From the NCBI GenBank assembly GCA_021779335.1, contig JAJYAW010000003.1, forward strand, positions 1-23,074: 23,074 nt of DNA, given 5' to 3'. The notes beneath the pieces are model-generated. The model searched no databases. It saw only the letters and a list, made by a program, of their open reading frames with translations, and was not told where the DNA came from. The stretch is from Myxococcales bacterium. GTDB taxonomy: Bacteria; Myxococcota; Myxococcia; Myxococcales; Anaeromyxobacteraceae. The first letter of the stretch is position 1. Every line of letters begins with the position of its first letter. Made by a program: the position numbers and the translations under genes. Shown piece after piece: positions 1 to 7,131 of this stretch.

Positions 1-837
1 CGGGCGGGCGCGGCGTGGCTCCGCGCCAGCGCCATGCCGGCCGGGCCGGCGCGCGACGAGGCCACCCGCCTCGCGCTGCGCCACGCCTGGGACGCCGTGC
101 TGGCCGAGCGGCTCTTCAAGGCCCAGGCCGTCACCCTCGGCCTCGAGGTGACCGACGCCCAGGTGGACGGCGCCGTCGACGACATCAAGACCCGCAACCA
201 CTTCGACGACGCCCAGCTCGACCAGGCCCTGGCCGGCCAGGGGCTCGACCGCGCCACCTTCAAGGCCCAGATCCGGCGCGAGCTCGAGTCGATGCAGGTG
301 CTCAACTACAAGGTCCGCAGCAGGGTCAAGGTGACCGACGAGGACCTGCAGAACTACTACCAGACCCACCCGGCCGCCTTCGGCGGCGCCGAGGAGCTGC
401 ACGTCAGGCTGCTCTTCCTGCCGCTGGCCGCCGACGCGGCCCCCGCGGCGGTGCAGGCCGCCGAGGGGCGCGCCGAGCGGCTGCTGCAGCGGCTCGCGGC
501 CGGCGAGGACTTCACCGCGCTGGTGAAGGAGGTCTCCGGCGGGCAGGACGGCGACCTCGGCTGGCTCAGCCGGGGCCACATCCAGCCAGCGCTCGAGGCG
601 GCCTTCATCGGGCTCCGCGACGGCCAGGTCTCCAAGGTGGTGCGGGCCGGCAACGGCCTCCACATCTTCAAGGTGGAGGGGCGGCGCGCCGCCGGCGGCA
701 AGACCTTCGAGCAGGCCAAGGAGGAGATCCGGGACATCCTGGTGCAGGAGCAGACCGCCTCCTACCGCGATCAGCTCCTGGCCGAGCTGAAGAAGGACGC
801 GGTCATCGAGCTCAAGCTGCCCGAGCTGAAGGACTGA
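1..837 (+). CDS. SurA/PpiC-type periplasmic peptidyl-prolyl isomerase (5'-partial)
   Basis: This is the C-terminal 278 residues of a parvulin-type chaperone that assists folding of outer-membrane proteins in the periplasm. The reading frame is open from base 1, so the signal peptide and true start lie outside the window; the ATG at 34 is internal or at most an alternative. The first part (to about nt 390) is helical and resembles the SurA N-terminal chaperone core, with a typical helix near LDRATFKAQIRRELE. From about nt 397 to 700 there is one parvulin domain, recognised by ELHVRLLFLPL, a helix with LAAGEDFTALVKE, GGDLGWLSRGHIQPALEAAF and GLHIFKVEGRR. Only one parvulin domain is seen, whereas E. 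coli SurA has two. The pdxA gene follows 12 bp later, and surA-pdxA adjacency is also the E. coli arrangement, which supports a SurA-like role. The family is secure; the exact orthology is less so. Confidence 0.85.
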   Translation, partial: RAGAAWLRASAMPAGPARDEATRLALRHAWDAVLAERLFKAQAVTLGLEVTDAQVDGAVDDIKTRNHFDDAQLDQALAGQGLDRATFKAQIRRELESMQVLNYKVRSRVKVTDEDLQNYYQTHPAAFGGAEELHVRLLFLPLAADAAPAAVQAAEGRAERLLQRLAAGEDFTALVKEVSGGQDGDLGWLSRGHIQPALEAAFIGLRDGQVSKVVRAGNGLHIFKVEGRRAAGGKTFEQAKEEIRDILVQEQTASYRDQLLAELKKDAVIELKLPELKD

Positions 838-849
838 GGCGGCGGCGCC

Positions 850-1836
850 GTGGCCGCTCGCATCGCCATCTCCCTGGGGGATCCGTCCGGCATCGGGCCG
901 GAGGTGACCGCCGCCGCGCTCCGCGCCCTGGGCCGCGAGGTGGAGCCGGTGCTCTGCGGCGACCCCGGCCTGCTCGACCGCGGCCTCGGCCGGCTCGGCC
1001 TGCCGCTCGTCGATCCCGGGGCGCGCATCCCTCGCGGCGGCGCCTTCGTGGCGGTGACCAGGCTGCCGCCCTCGGCGCTCCGCCCGGGGCGGCCCGCGCC
1101 CCTCGGCGGCGCCGCCCAGCTCGCCTTCCTGACCGCCGCCTACGATCTGGTGCAGAACGGCGCGGCCGCCGCGCTCTGCACCGCGCCGGTCTCCAAGGCC
1201 CAGGTGGCCCGGGCGCTGCCGGGCTTCGTGGGCCACACCGAGTGGCTCGAGGCGCGCGGCGGCGGCGGGCGCTCGGTCATGATGCTGGCCGGCGCGCGGC
1301 TCCGGGTGGCGCTGGTCACCAACCACCTGCCGCTCTCCCGCGTCCGCGCCGCCCTGACGCCGGCGCTCATCGCCGGGACCATCTCCGTCACCTACCGCGC
1401 CCTGCAGCAGGACCTCGGCGTGGCCGCGCCGCGCCTGGCGCTGGCCGCCTGGAACCCGCACGCCGGGGAGTCCGGCACGATGGGCGACGAGGAGGCGCGG
1501 CTCTGCCTGCCGGCGCTGCGGCTGGCGCGGCGGACCGGCACCCCGGCGGCCGGCCCCTTCCCCGCCGACTCGGTCTTCTTCCGCGCCGCCCTCGGCGAGT
1601 TCGACGCCGTGGTCGCGCTCTACCACGACCAGGGGCTCATCCCGGTGAAGCTGATGGACTCGGTCATGGGCGACCCGGCCGTCAACGTGACCCTCGGCCT
1701 CCCCATCGTCCGCACCAGCCCCGACCACGGCGTGGCCTACGCCCTGGCCGGGACCGGCAAGGCCAGCCCGGCCTCGATGATCGCCGCGCTCCGGCTGGCC
1801 GCCCGCATCGCCCGCGTCAGGGCCCGCCGGACCTGA
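850..1836 (+). CDS. pdxA: 4-hydroxythreonine-4-phosphate dehydrogenase
   Basis: PdxA oxidises 4-phosphohydroxy-L-threonine with NAD(P) in the DXP-dependent pyridoxal 5'-phosphate pathway in the cytosol. The 328-residue product is full length. It opens with ISLGDPSGIGPEV, and has CTAPVSK (110-116), GHTEWLE (128-134), NPHAGESGTMG (202-212), YHDQGLIPVK (258-267) and VNVTLGLPIVRTSPDHG (279-294). The three metal ligands known from E. coli (H166, H211, H266) match H159, H204 and H259 with identical spacing, and the substrate-binding His-Thr pair is H129-T130. The start is a GTG directly after the surA-like stop; no better start lies upstream. It converges with ychF, with only 12 bp between the stops. 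PLP made here is the cofactor of HemL, encoded 4 kb away, but I infer no direct link. Confidence 0.96.
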   Translation: MAARIAISLGDPSGIGPEVTAAALRALGREVEPVLCGDPGLLDRGLGRLGLPLVDPGARIPRGGAFVAVTRLPPSALRPGRPAPLGGAAQLAFLTAAYDLVQNGAAAALCTAPVSKAQVARALPGFVGHTEWLEARGGGGRSVMMLAGARLRVALVTNHLPLSRVRAALTPALIAGTISVTYRALQQDLGVAAPRLALAAWNPHAGESGTMGDEEARLCLPALRLARRTGTPAAGPFPADSVFFRAALGEFDAVVALYHDQGLIPVKLMDSVMGDPAVNVTLGLPIVRTSPDHGVAYALAGTGKASPASMIAALRLAARIARVRARRT

Positions 1837-1848
1837 CCCGGAGCCGGA

Positions 1849-2955
1849 TCAGACGTTGAAGCGGAAGTGCATGACGTCGCCGTCCTGCACCACGTAGTCG
1901 CGCCCCTCGATGCGGAGCTTGCCCTTCTCGCGGCAGGCCGCGTCGGTCTTCAGCTCCAGCAGGTCCTCGATGCGGATGACCTCCGCCTTGATGAACCCCT
2001 TCTCGAAGTCGGTGTGGATGACGCCGGCCGCCTTCGGCGCGGTGTCGCCGCGGTGGATGGTCCAGGCGCGGCACTCGTCGCCCCCCGAGGTGAAGTAGGT
2101 GATGAGGCCGAGCAGGTCGTAGCCGGCGCGCACCAGCCGGTTGAGGCCGGGCTCCGCCATCCCCATGCTCTTGAGGAACTCCTCGCGCTCGGCCGGCGGC
2201 AGCTCGACGAGCTCGGCCTCCACCTTGCCGCAGATGACCACCATGGGGGCGCCCTCCTCGTCCGCCAGCGCCTTCACCAGGGCGACGTGCGGATCGTCGG
2301 GGGCGAGCTCGGTGTCGTCGACGTTGGCGATGTAGAGCACCGGCTTGGAGGTCAGCAGCGCCAGCTCCCTGGCCAGCGCCTTCCCCTCGCCGGAGAGCCC
2401 CTGCCGGCGCACCGGCGTGCCGGCCTCCAGCCCGGCCTTGAGCTGGTCGAGCAGCGCGACCTCGGCCTTGGCGAGCTCGCCGGCCTTGCCGGCCGTCTTG
2501 GTGTTCTTGAGCGTGCGGTCCCGCCGCTTGTCGACCGTCTCCAGGTCCTTCAGCATGAGCTCGGTCTCCACCACGTCGCGGTCCGAGCGCGGATCCACCT
2601 TGCCGGCCACGTGGATCACGTCCGGGTCCACGAAGCAGCGCAGCACGTGGGCGATGGCGTCCACCTCGCGGATGTTGGCGAGGAACTGGTTGCCGAGCCC
2701 CTCGCCCTTGGAGGCGCCCGCCACCAGGCCGGCGATGTCGATGAACTCCAGCGTGGTGGGGGTGGTCTTCTCCGGACCGAAGAGGGCCGAGAGGTCGGCC
2801 AGGCGCTTGTCCGGCACCGGCACCACGCCCAGGTTCGGCTCGATGGTGCAGAACGGGTAGTTGGCGGCGGCCGCCTGCGCCGTGCCGAGGAGCGCGTTGA
2901 AGAGGGTGGACTTGCCCACGTTGGGGAGTCCGACGATGCCGATGCCGAGTGCCAT
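1849..2955 (-). CDS. ychF: YchF/OLA1-family P-loop NTPase
   Basis: YchF is a ribosome-associated, redox-responsive ATPase of the Obg-related TRAFAC class. The 368-residue protein has the family's normal length. It shows the Walker A motif GLPNVGKST at 9-17, the switch region ANYPFCTIEPN at 31-41, the G3 motif DIAGLVAGASKGEGLGNQFL at 73-92, and NVDD at 211-214 in place of the NKxD motif, which is why the family prefers ATP. A coiled-coil insertion is expected around 125-200, and a TGS domain fills about 280-365 (GVIHTDFEKGFIKAEVI). The ATG start is preceded by AAGGAT at about 10 nt. It lies downstream of atpF on the same strand but behind a strong hairpin terminator, so it may need its own promoter or readthrough. 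In many bacteria it sits next to pth; here its neighbours are atpF and pdxA. Confidence 0.96.
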   Translation of the reverse strand: MALGIGIVGLPNVGKSTLFNALLGTAQAAAANYPFCTIEPNLGVVPVPDKRLADLSALFGPEKTTPTTLEFIDIAGLVAGASKGEGLGNQFLANIREVDAIAHVLRCFVDPDVIHVAGKVDPRSDRDVVETELMLKDLETVDKRRDRTLKNTKTAGKAGELAKAEVALLDQLKAGLEAGTPVRRQGLSGEGKALARELALLTSKPVLYIANVDDTELAPDDPHVALVKALADEEGAPMVVICGKVEAELVELPPAEREEFLKSMGMAEPGLNRLVRAGYDLLGLITYFTSGGDECRAWTIHRGDTAPKAAGVIHTDFEKGFIKAEVIRIEDLLELKTDAACREKGKLRIEGRDYVVQDGDVMHFRFNV

Positions 2956-2970
2956 GTGCGGTGATCCTTC

Positions 2971-3015
2971 GAACGAAAACGGCTCCGGCGGACCTTGGTG
3001 GGGCCCGCCGGAGCC
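2971..3015 (-). terminator. Intrinsic terminator at the end of the F0 operon
   Basis: A perfect 11-bp inverted repeat pairs 2981-2991 (ggctccggcgg) with 3005-3015 (ccgccggagcc), with a 13-nt loop. Read on the minus strand, the stem is followed at once by GTTTTCGTTC, a T-rich tract. It lies 23 bp after the atpF stop and ahead of ychF, so it should end F0 operon transcripts. Confidence 0.8.
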
Positions 3016-3038
3016 GGCGAATCGGGTGCGACCTTCCG

Positions 3039-3575
3039 CTAGGCGCGGCCGGCCGGGAGCTGCCGGAGGTAGTCCTCGACGAGCTGGCGCTGCGTCTTCT
3101 CGTCCAGGCTCGCCTTGATGAGCTTGCCGGCGGCGTCGATGGCGAGATCCGCCACCATGCTCCGCAGCTCGGCCGCCGCCTTGGACTTCTCCTCGATGAT
3201 CTGCTTGCGGGCCGAGGCGACCAGCTCGTCGGCCTCCTGGCGGGCCCTGGCGGTGAGCTCCTGGCGGAGCGCCTCCACCTCCAGCTGGTTCCGCTTGGCG
3301 ATGTCGGCGGCCTCGCGGGTGGCCTTGGCGAGCGACTCCTTCTGCGAGGCGAGCAGCTTCTCCGCCTCGGCGCGCTCCTTGCGGGCCGCCTCGATCGCCT
3401 CGCTGATGGTCTTCCCCCGCTCGTCGAGCATCTTGACGATCGGGCCCCAGGCGAACTTGGAGAGCACCGCCAGCATCACCAGGAAGGTGATGGCGGCCCA
3501 GAGCGTCAGCCCCGGGTTGATGTCGGTGAGCGCCCCGGCGGCCAGCACCGGGGCAGGGACGGCGAAGAGGGCCAT
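3039..3575 (-). CDS. atpF: F0F1 ATP synthase subunit b
   Basis: Subunit b forms the peripheral stalk that holds the F1 alpha-beta hexamer to membrane subunit a. The 178-residue protein has a hydrophobic N-terminus, one strong membrane segment (about 22-44, PGLTLWAAITFLVMLAVLSKF) with the typical GPIVKMLDERG after it, then a long charged helix rich in Ala, Glu, Lys and Arg (about 48-165) that forms the coiled-coil dimer. A short extra hydrophobic stretch (residues 1-14, ALFAVPAPVLAAGA) precedes the membrane helix and could be a cleaved signal. Only one b-type gene is present, so a homodimer is expected rather than b/b'. The ATG start has AAGGAG 5 nt upstream. It is the last gene of the F0 operon, separated from atpE by 34 bp containing a perfect stem-loop. 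Confidence 0.95.
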   Translation of the reverse strand: MALFAVPAPVLAAGALTDINPGLTLWAAITFLVMLAVLSKFAWGPIVKMLDERGKTISEAIEAARKERAEAEKLLASQKESLAKATREAADIAKRNQLEVEALRQELTARARQEADELVASARKQIIEEKSKAAAELRSMVADLAIDAAGKLIKASLDEKTQRQLVEDYLRQLPAGRA

Positions 3576-3589
3576 GGCGGCTCCTTCTG

Positions 3590-3610
3590 GTCCGGCCGGA
3601 GCGGCCGGAC
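3590..3610 (-). other. Perfect stem-loop between atpE and atpF
   Basis: An 8-bp perfect inverted repeat, gtccggcc (3590-3597) and ggccggac (3603-3610), has a 5-nt loop and begins on the last base of the atpE stop codon. On the minus strand no T-tract follows; the Shine-Dalgarno of atpF (AAGGAG) comes only a few bases later. It is probably an mRNA stability or processing element that lets atpE be expressed above atpF. This role is inferred. Confidence 0.5.
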
Positions 3611-3840
3611 TACTTGGCGATGGCGAGGAGCAGCGTGACCACGATGGCGAACAGCGTGGCGCCTTCGATGAGGGCGGCCGCGATGATCATGGAGGTGCGG
3701 ATGTCGCCGGCGGCGGTGGGCTGGCGGGCCGAGCCCTCCATGGCGGCGGCGGCGAGCTTGCCGATGCCGAGACCGGCGCCGATGACGGCGAGGCCGGCGC
3801 CGATGCCGGCGGCGAAGTACCCGAGCGAGAACTGGTTCAT
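3610..3840 (-). CDS. atpE: F0F1 ATP synthase subunit c
   Basis: Subunit c forms the rotating membrane ring that carries ions across the membrane. The 76-residue hairpin has helix 1 with the glycine packing pattern GAGLAVIGAGLGIG (about 14-27), the polar loop ARQP (38-41), and helix 2 with the ion-binding carboxylate E59 in AALIEGATLFAIVV. The Gln in helix 1 and the Ser/Thr after the Glu that mark sodium-binding rings are both absent, which points to proton coupling. The ATG at 3840 was chosen because it has AAGGAG 9 nt upstream and gives the normal family length; the much longer open frame upstream is the antisense-like shadow of atpB. A 128-bp gap separates it from atpB, the longest within the operon, as is common before this highly translated gene. 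Confidence 0.97.
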   Translation of the reverse strand: MNQFSLGYFAAGIGAGLAVIGAGLGIGKLAAAAMEGSARQPTAAGDIRTSMIIAAALIEGATLFAIVVTLLLAIAK

Positions 3841-3968
3841 GGTGTCCGACTCCTTCGGTGCTGCAGCGTTGGGCGGTTCGTTGACCGGGCCGCCCGTTGC
3901 CCGTGGCGCGTGCTGCGCTCGACGACCCATGGCCGGGAACACCCCGGCCACGTAGGTGCCGCGTGAGG

Positions 3969-5057
3969 CTAGTGGTGCGCCTCGGCGGGGGCGTGCGCCT
4001 CGCCGTGGCCATGCGCCTCGCCGTGCCCCTCGTCGTGGCCGTGGCCCGCGAAGGCCGCCCCGATGAAGAGCGCGGAGAGCATGGTGAAGATGTAGGCCTG
4101 CACGAAGGCCACGAAGAGCTCCAGCAGGAAGATGGCGAGCGCCAGGGCCACCGAGACCGGGAAGACCCAGACCGAGATGGCGAAGATGAGGCCGAGCAGG
4201 GCCAGGATGACGAAGTGGCCGGCCACCATGTTGGCGAAGAGACGGACGGTGAGGGCGAAGGGCTTGGTGAAGAGGCCCAGGATCTCGACCGGGATCATGA
4301 TGGGCCAGAGCCAGGCCAGCGAGGCCGGGACGCCGCCGGTCAGGTGCTTGAGGAAGCCGCCCAGCCCCATGGCGCGGATGGCGGCGTACTGGGTGATGAA
4401 GAAGGTGAAGAGGGCCAGGCAGACCGTCACGTTGATGTTGGCGGTGGCGGTGGCCGAGTAGGGCAGCAGGCCGAACAGGTTGAGGAAGAGAATGAAGAAG
4501 AAGGCCGTCAGCAGGTACGGCAGGAAGCGGTCGGCGTTCTCCGGGCCGATGTTGGGCACCGCCAGCTCGTTGCGGACGAAGGCCACCAGCACCTCGACGA
4601 AGCTGTAGAGCCCCTTGGGCACCACCGCCTTGCCGCGCAGCGCCGTGAAGACCACCAGCAGCAGGGCCGCCGAGGCCAGCCACATGAAGATGACGTGCTT
4701 GGTGGGCGTCATGTCGAGGGCGCCGAACCTGAGCGAGTCCCCGAAGGTCTCGCGCAGGTTCCACTCGCAGTTCCAGCTGGGGCGGCCCTCGCACACGCCG
4801 GGGTACTCGACGACGTAGCCGTCGGTGACGTGGTGCATCATCACCGCGCCCAGGCTGGCGTCGTGGCCGCCGCCGTGGCCGCCCTCGGCCGCCGCCTCGC
4901 CGTGCTCCGCCGGGGCGCCGTGCCCGGCGGTGGGGGCGTGCGCCTCCTGGCCGGCCGCCTGCTCCACCGGCGCGGCGGCGGGCGGGGCCACCTGCTCCGG
5001 CTCGGCGGAGGCGAGCAGGGCGCGGAGCGCGAGGGTGACGAGGGTGGAGGCGATCAT
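3969..5057 (-). CDS. atpB: F0F1 ATP synthase subunit a with His-rich extensions at both ends
   Basis: Subunit a provides the two half-channels next to the c ring. The 362-residue protein is well above the roughly 230-270 usual for bacteria. Residues 1-18 look like a signal sequence; 19-76 are rich in Ala, Pro, Gly and His (H40, H46, H52, H61, H65, H75, H76); two cysteines (C89, C97) flank a polar stretch. The membrane core runs from about 120 to 335. The essential Arg is R272 in LTVRLFANMVAGH. E. coli E219 and H245 correspond to H281 and E313, the swapped pair also found in mitochondria and many bacteria; Q252 corresponds to Q320. The C-terminus (338-362) carries eight His in 25 residues. The ATG overlaps the stop of the AtpI-like gene (ATGA), so translation is likely coupled. 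Confidence 0.96.
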   Translation of the reverse strand: MIASTLVTLALRALLASAEPEQVAPPAAAPVEQAAGQEAHAPTAGHGAPAEHGEAAAEGGHGGGHDASLGAVMMHHVTDGYVVEYPGVCEGRPSWNCEWNLRETFGDSLRFGALDMTPTKHVIFMWLASAALLLVVFTALRGKAVVPKGLYSFVEVLVAFVRNELAVPNIGPENADRFLPYLLTAFFFILFLNLFGLLPYSATATANINVTVCLALFTFFITQYAAIRAMGLGGFLKHLTGGVPASLAWLWPIMIPVEILGLFTKPFALTVRLFANMVAGHFVILALLGLIFAISVWVFPVSVALALAIFLLELFVAFVQAYIFTMLSALFIGAAFAGHGHDEGHGEAHGHGEAHAPAEAHH

Positions 5058-5410
5058 GCGGTGGTCCCCAGCCGGCGCAGCGAGTGGAGGAAGACGCCCT
5101 CGAAGGCGGTGAAGGCGAAGTACGGGACGAAGAAGGCGATGACGAAGGCCACGGCCCCGGCGCGGCCGACCAGCACGGTGCCGACGCCGACCAGGACGAG
5201 CCGGACCAGGAAGAGCACGGCCATGACGGCCAGCGCGCCCTTGGTGCCCCAGGCGGACCGGGTGGCCCAGCCCATGGCGAAGATGGAGACGACGGCGGTG
5301 GCGCCAGCGCTGGCGGCGCCGAGGAGGGCCGGGCCGCGGTGGCCGCCGGCGAGGGACGCGGCGAGCACGAAGGCGGCGGCGCAGGCGATGGTGGCGATCT
5401 GGTACTTCAC
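5054..5410 (-). CDS. AtpI-like small membrane protein of the ATP synthase operon
   Basis: This 118-residue protein has about four membrane segments (roughly 4-22, 28-48, 58-82 and 85-107) and a short basic C-terminus, HSLRRL. Size, topology and position just before atpB match the ATP synthase subunit I family, which in other bacteria helps c-ring assembly or magnesium uptake. I assign it mainly on context because the family is poorly conserved in sequence. The GTG start at 5410 overlaps the stop of the upstream AtpZ-like gene (GTGA), and its own stop overlaps the atpB start (ATGA), so all three genes are probably translationally coupled. The frame is open further upstream, but that would fully overlap the AtpZ gene. 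Confidence 0.75.
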   Translation of the reverse strand: MKYQIATIACAAAFVLAASLAGGHRGPALLGAASAGATAVVSIFAMGWATRSAWGTKGALAVMAVLFLVRLVLVGVGTVLVGRAGAVAFVIAFFVPYFAFTAFEGVFLHSLRRLGTTA

Positions 5411-5676
5411 GGTTTCTTGGCGTTCCCGAGGACCGTCTTGAAGAAGCTGATGAAGCCTGCCGTCATTCCCAGGGCCGCGCCGACCAGCGTCAGCCAGGGG
5501 ACCTTGGACCCCCAGTGCTCGTCGGCCAGGTGACCGAGCCAGGTGCAGCCGCCCACCGCCACCACCAGGCTCGTCGAGGCCGCCGTGTACGGCGCCGCCT
5601 TGCGGTATGCCTCCGCCAGGCTCGAGCGATTCTTCTCCTCCCGCTCCAGGCGCTCTCGATCGCCGGGTCCGGTCAT
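5407..5676 (-). CDS. atpZ: AtpZ/AtpI-family two-helix membrane protein, first gene of the F0 operon
   Basis: The 89-residue protein has a charged N-terminus (DRERLEREEKNRSS), then two membrane helices (about 32-50 and 61-82) with GCTWLGHLADEHWGSKVPWLTLVGAALGMTAGF between and within them. The G-x-LD/AD-x-x-x-G-x-x-P-W pattern is typical of AtpZ-type proteins found at the head of atp operons, some of which form a divalent-cation channel with AtpI. I chose the ATG at 5676 because GGAGGGACGA lies directly upstream; a GTG at 5700 in the same frame lacks a Shine-Dalgarno. Its stop overlaps the next start by 4 bp. It is about 70 nt downstream of a sigma70-like promoter. The family call is good; a precise role here is inferred. 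Confidence 0.8.
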   Translation of the reverse strand: MTGPGDRERLEREEKNRSSLAEAYRKAAPYTAASTSLVVAVGGCTWLGHLADEHWGSKVPWLTLVGAALGMTAGFISFFKTVLGNAKKP

Positions 5677-5755
5677 TCGTCCCTCCGCTCCCGAGATCAC
5701 CGACCCCGCAAATCACGAGGGACGATGGGTGCTTCGGCGAGCCGCAGGGCACGCC

Positions 5756-5784
5756 CGTATAGCAGGCACCACTCCATCCGTCAA
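5756..5784 (-). promoter_or_regulatory. Sigma70-type promoter of the F0 atp operon
   Basis: On the minus strand TTGACG (5784-5779) and TATACG (5761-5756) are separated by exactly 17 bp. That is 5 of 6 and 4 of 6 matches to the consensus, in an otherwise GC-rich gap between hemL and atpZ. The expected start of transcription near 5749 leaves a leader of about 70 nt. No operator was recognised. Confidence 0.65.
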
Positions 5785-5835
5785 CGGAGTCCAACCCCCG
5801 GCGGGCGCGTCGCCGTCCGGGGGCCTAACCTGCCG

Positions 5836-7131
5836 TCAGGCCTCGAGCTTCGCGGCGGCCGCGAAGCCCGCCCGGGCCGCCCGGAGCGTCTGCTCGAGAT
5901 CGGCCTCGGTGTGGGCCGTCGAGAGGAAGGCGGCCTCGAACTGGGAGGGCGGGAAGTAGACCCCGTTGAGCAGGAGGGTGTGGAAGAACGCGGCGAAGCG
6001 CCGCCCCGACGCCTGGCGCGCCGAGGCGGCGTCGAAGACCGGGGTCGAGGAGAAGAAGACCGTCAGCATCGAGCCGACCCGGTTGACCTGGACCGGCACC
6101 TCGGCCGCCGCCGCCGCGGCGGCCAGGCCCTCGGCCAGGCTGGCCGCCCGGGTCTCGAGGAGCTGGTAGGCCGCCGGCGTCATGAGCCTCAGGGTGGCGG
6201 TCCCGGCGGCCATGGCCATCGGGTTCCCGGAGAGCGTGCCGGCCTGGTAGATGGGGCCGGCCGGCGCCACCCGGTCCATCACCTCGGCGCGGCCGCCGAA
6301 GGCGCCCACCGGCAGGCCGCCGCCGATGACCTTGCCGAAGGTGACGAGGTCGGGCCGGAGGCCGTAGAGGCCGCAGGCGCCGCCCGCGCCGAGGCGGAAC
6401 CCGGTCATCACCTCGTCGACGATGAAGAGCGCGCCGTGGCGCTTGCACAGGTCGTGGATGCCCTGCAGGTAGCCGGGCCCCGGCACGATGACGCCCATGT
6501 TGCCGACCACCGGCTCGATGATGACGGCGGCGATGTCCCGGCCCTTCGCCGCGAAGAGCCGCTCCAGGGCGGGCAGGTCGTTGTACGGGGCGGTCAGGGT
6601 GTGGCGCGCCACGTCGGCCGGGACGCCGGGCGAGTCCGGCAGGCCCAGCGTCTCCACGCCGGAGCCGGCCTTCACCAGCAGCGGGTCGCCCGCGCCGTGG
6701 TAGCAGCCGTCGAACTTGACCAGGTCGTCGCGGCCGGTGAAGCCGCGGGCCACCCGGATGGCCGCGGTGGTGGCCTCGGTGCCGGACGAGCAGAAGCGCA
6801 TCTTCTCGATCCAGGGGGCCCGCTCGCGCACCAGCTCGCCGAGCACGATCTCCTTCGGGCTGGGGGCGCCGAAGGAGGCGCCGTCCTTCATGGCGTCCTG
6901 CACCTCGCGCATCACCTCGGGGTGGCAGTGGCCGGCGATCATCGGCCCCCACGACAGCACGTAGTCGACGAGGTCGTTGCCGTCGACGTCGATGAGGTGG
7001 GCGCCGCGGCCGCGCGCGATGAAGCGCGGCGTCCCCCCCACGCCCTTGAAGGCGCGGACCGGCGAGTTCACGCCGCCGGGGAAGAGGGTGCTGGCGCGCT
7101 GGAACAGCTTCTCGGAGAGCTCGGTCTTCAT
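5836..7131 (-). CDS. hemL: Glutamate-1-semialdehyde 2,1-aminomutase
   Basis: HemL converts glutamate-1-semialdehyde to 5-aminolevulinate, the first committed tetrapyrrole precursor of the C5 heme pathway. It is a cytosolic PLP enzyme of aminotransferase fold type I. The 431-residue product has the usual length. Motifs include FPGGVNSPVRAFKGVGG (17-33), the phosphate-binding SSGTEA (115-120), GCYHGAGD (142-149), the cofactor aspartate D239 in FIVDEVMTGFR, the PLP-binding lysine K267 in TFGKVIGGGLP, and AGTLSGNPMAMAAG (297-310). The gatekeeper loop and C-terminal SQFEAAFLSTAHTEADL are also typical. The ATG overlaps the stop of the upstream lipoprotein gene (ATGA), so it appears to be the third gene of a gyrA-lipoprotein-hemL unit. 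That makes heme synthesis co-transcribed with gyrA unless an internal promoter exists. Confidence 0.97.
   Translation of the reverse strand: MKTELSEKLFQRASTLFPGGVNSPVRAFKGVGGTPRFIARGRGAHLIDVDGNDLVDYVLSWGPMIAGHCHPEVMREVQDAMKDGASFGAPSPKEIVLGELVRERAPWIEKMRFCSSGTEATTAAIRVARGFTGRDDLVKFDGCYHGAGDPLLVKAGSGVETLGLPDSPGVPADVARHTLTAPYNDLPALERLFAAKGRDIAAVIIEPVVGNMGVIVPGPGYLQGIHDLCKRHGALFIVDEVMTGFRLGAGGACGLYGLRPDLVTFGKVIGGGLPVGAFGGRAEVMDRVAPAGPIYQAGTLSGNPMAMAAGTATLRLMTPAAYQLLETRAASLAEGLAAAAAAAEVPVQVNRVGSMLTVFFSSTPVFDAASARQASGRRFAAFFHTLLLNGVYFPPSQFEAAFLSTAHTEADLEQTLRAARAGFAAAAKLEA

Noticed and set aside
15..1859. A 614-codon Arg/Pro-rich frame over the surA-like gene and pdxA
   Set aside because: It lies in another frame over two clearly identified genes and shows no domain; it is a GC shadow.
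3610..3840. A sodium-coupled c ring
   Set aside because: The Gln in helix 1 and the Ser/Thr after the essential Glu that define sodium binding are absent.
3610..4794. A 394-residue fusion ending in subunit c
   Set aside because: The upstream part is out-of-frame atpB. The ATG at 3840 with AAGGAG gives normal subunit c.
5795..5823. Terminator after hemL (cccccgg / ccggggg, 15-nt loop)
   Set aside because: The stem is only 7 bp and followed by few Ts; in this GC content such stems are common. It may act weakly but is not supported enough.
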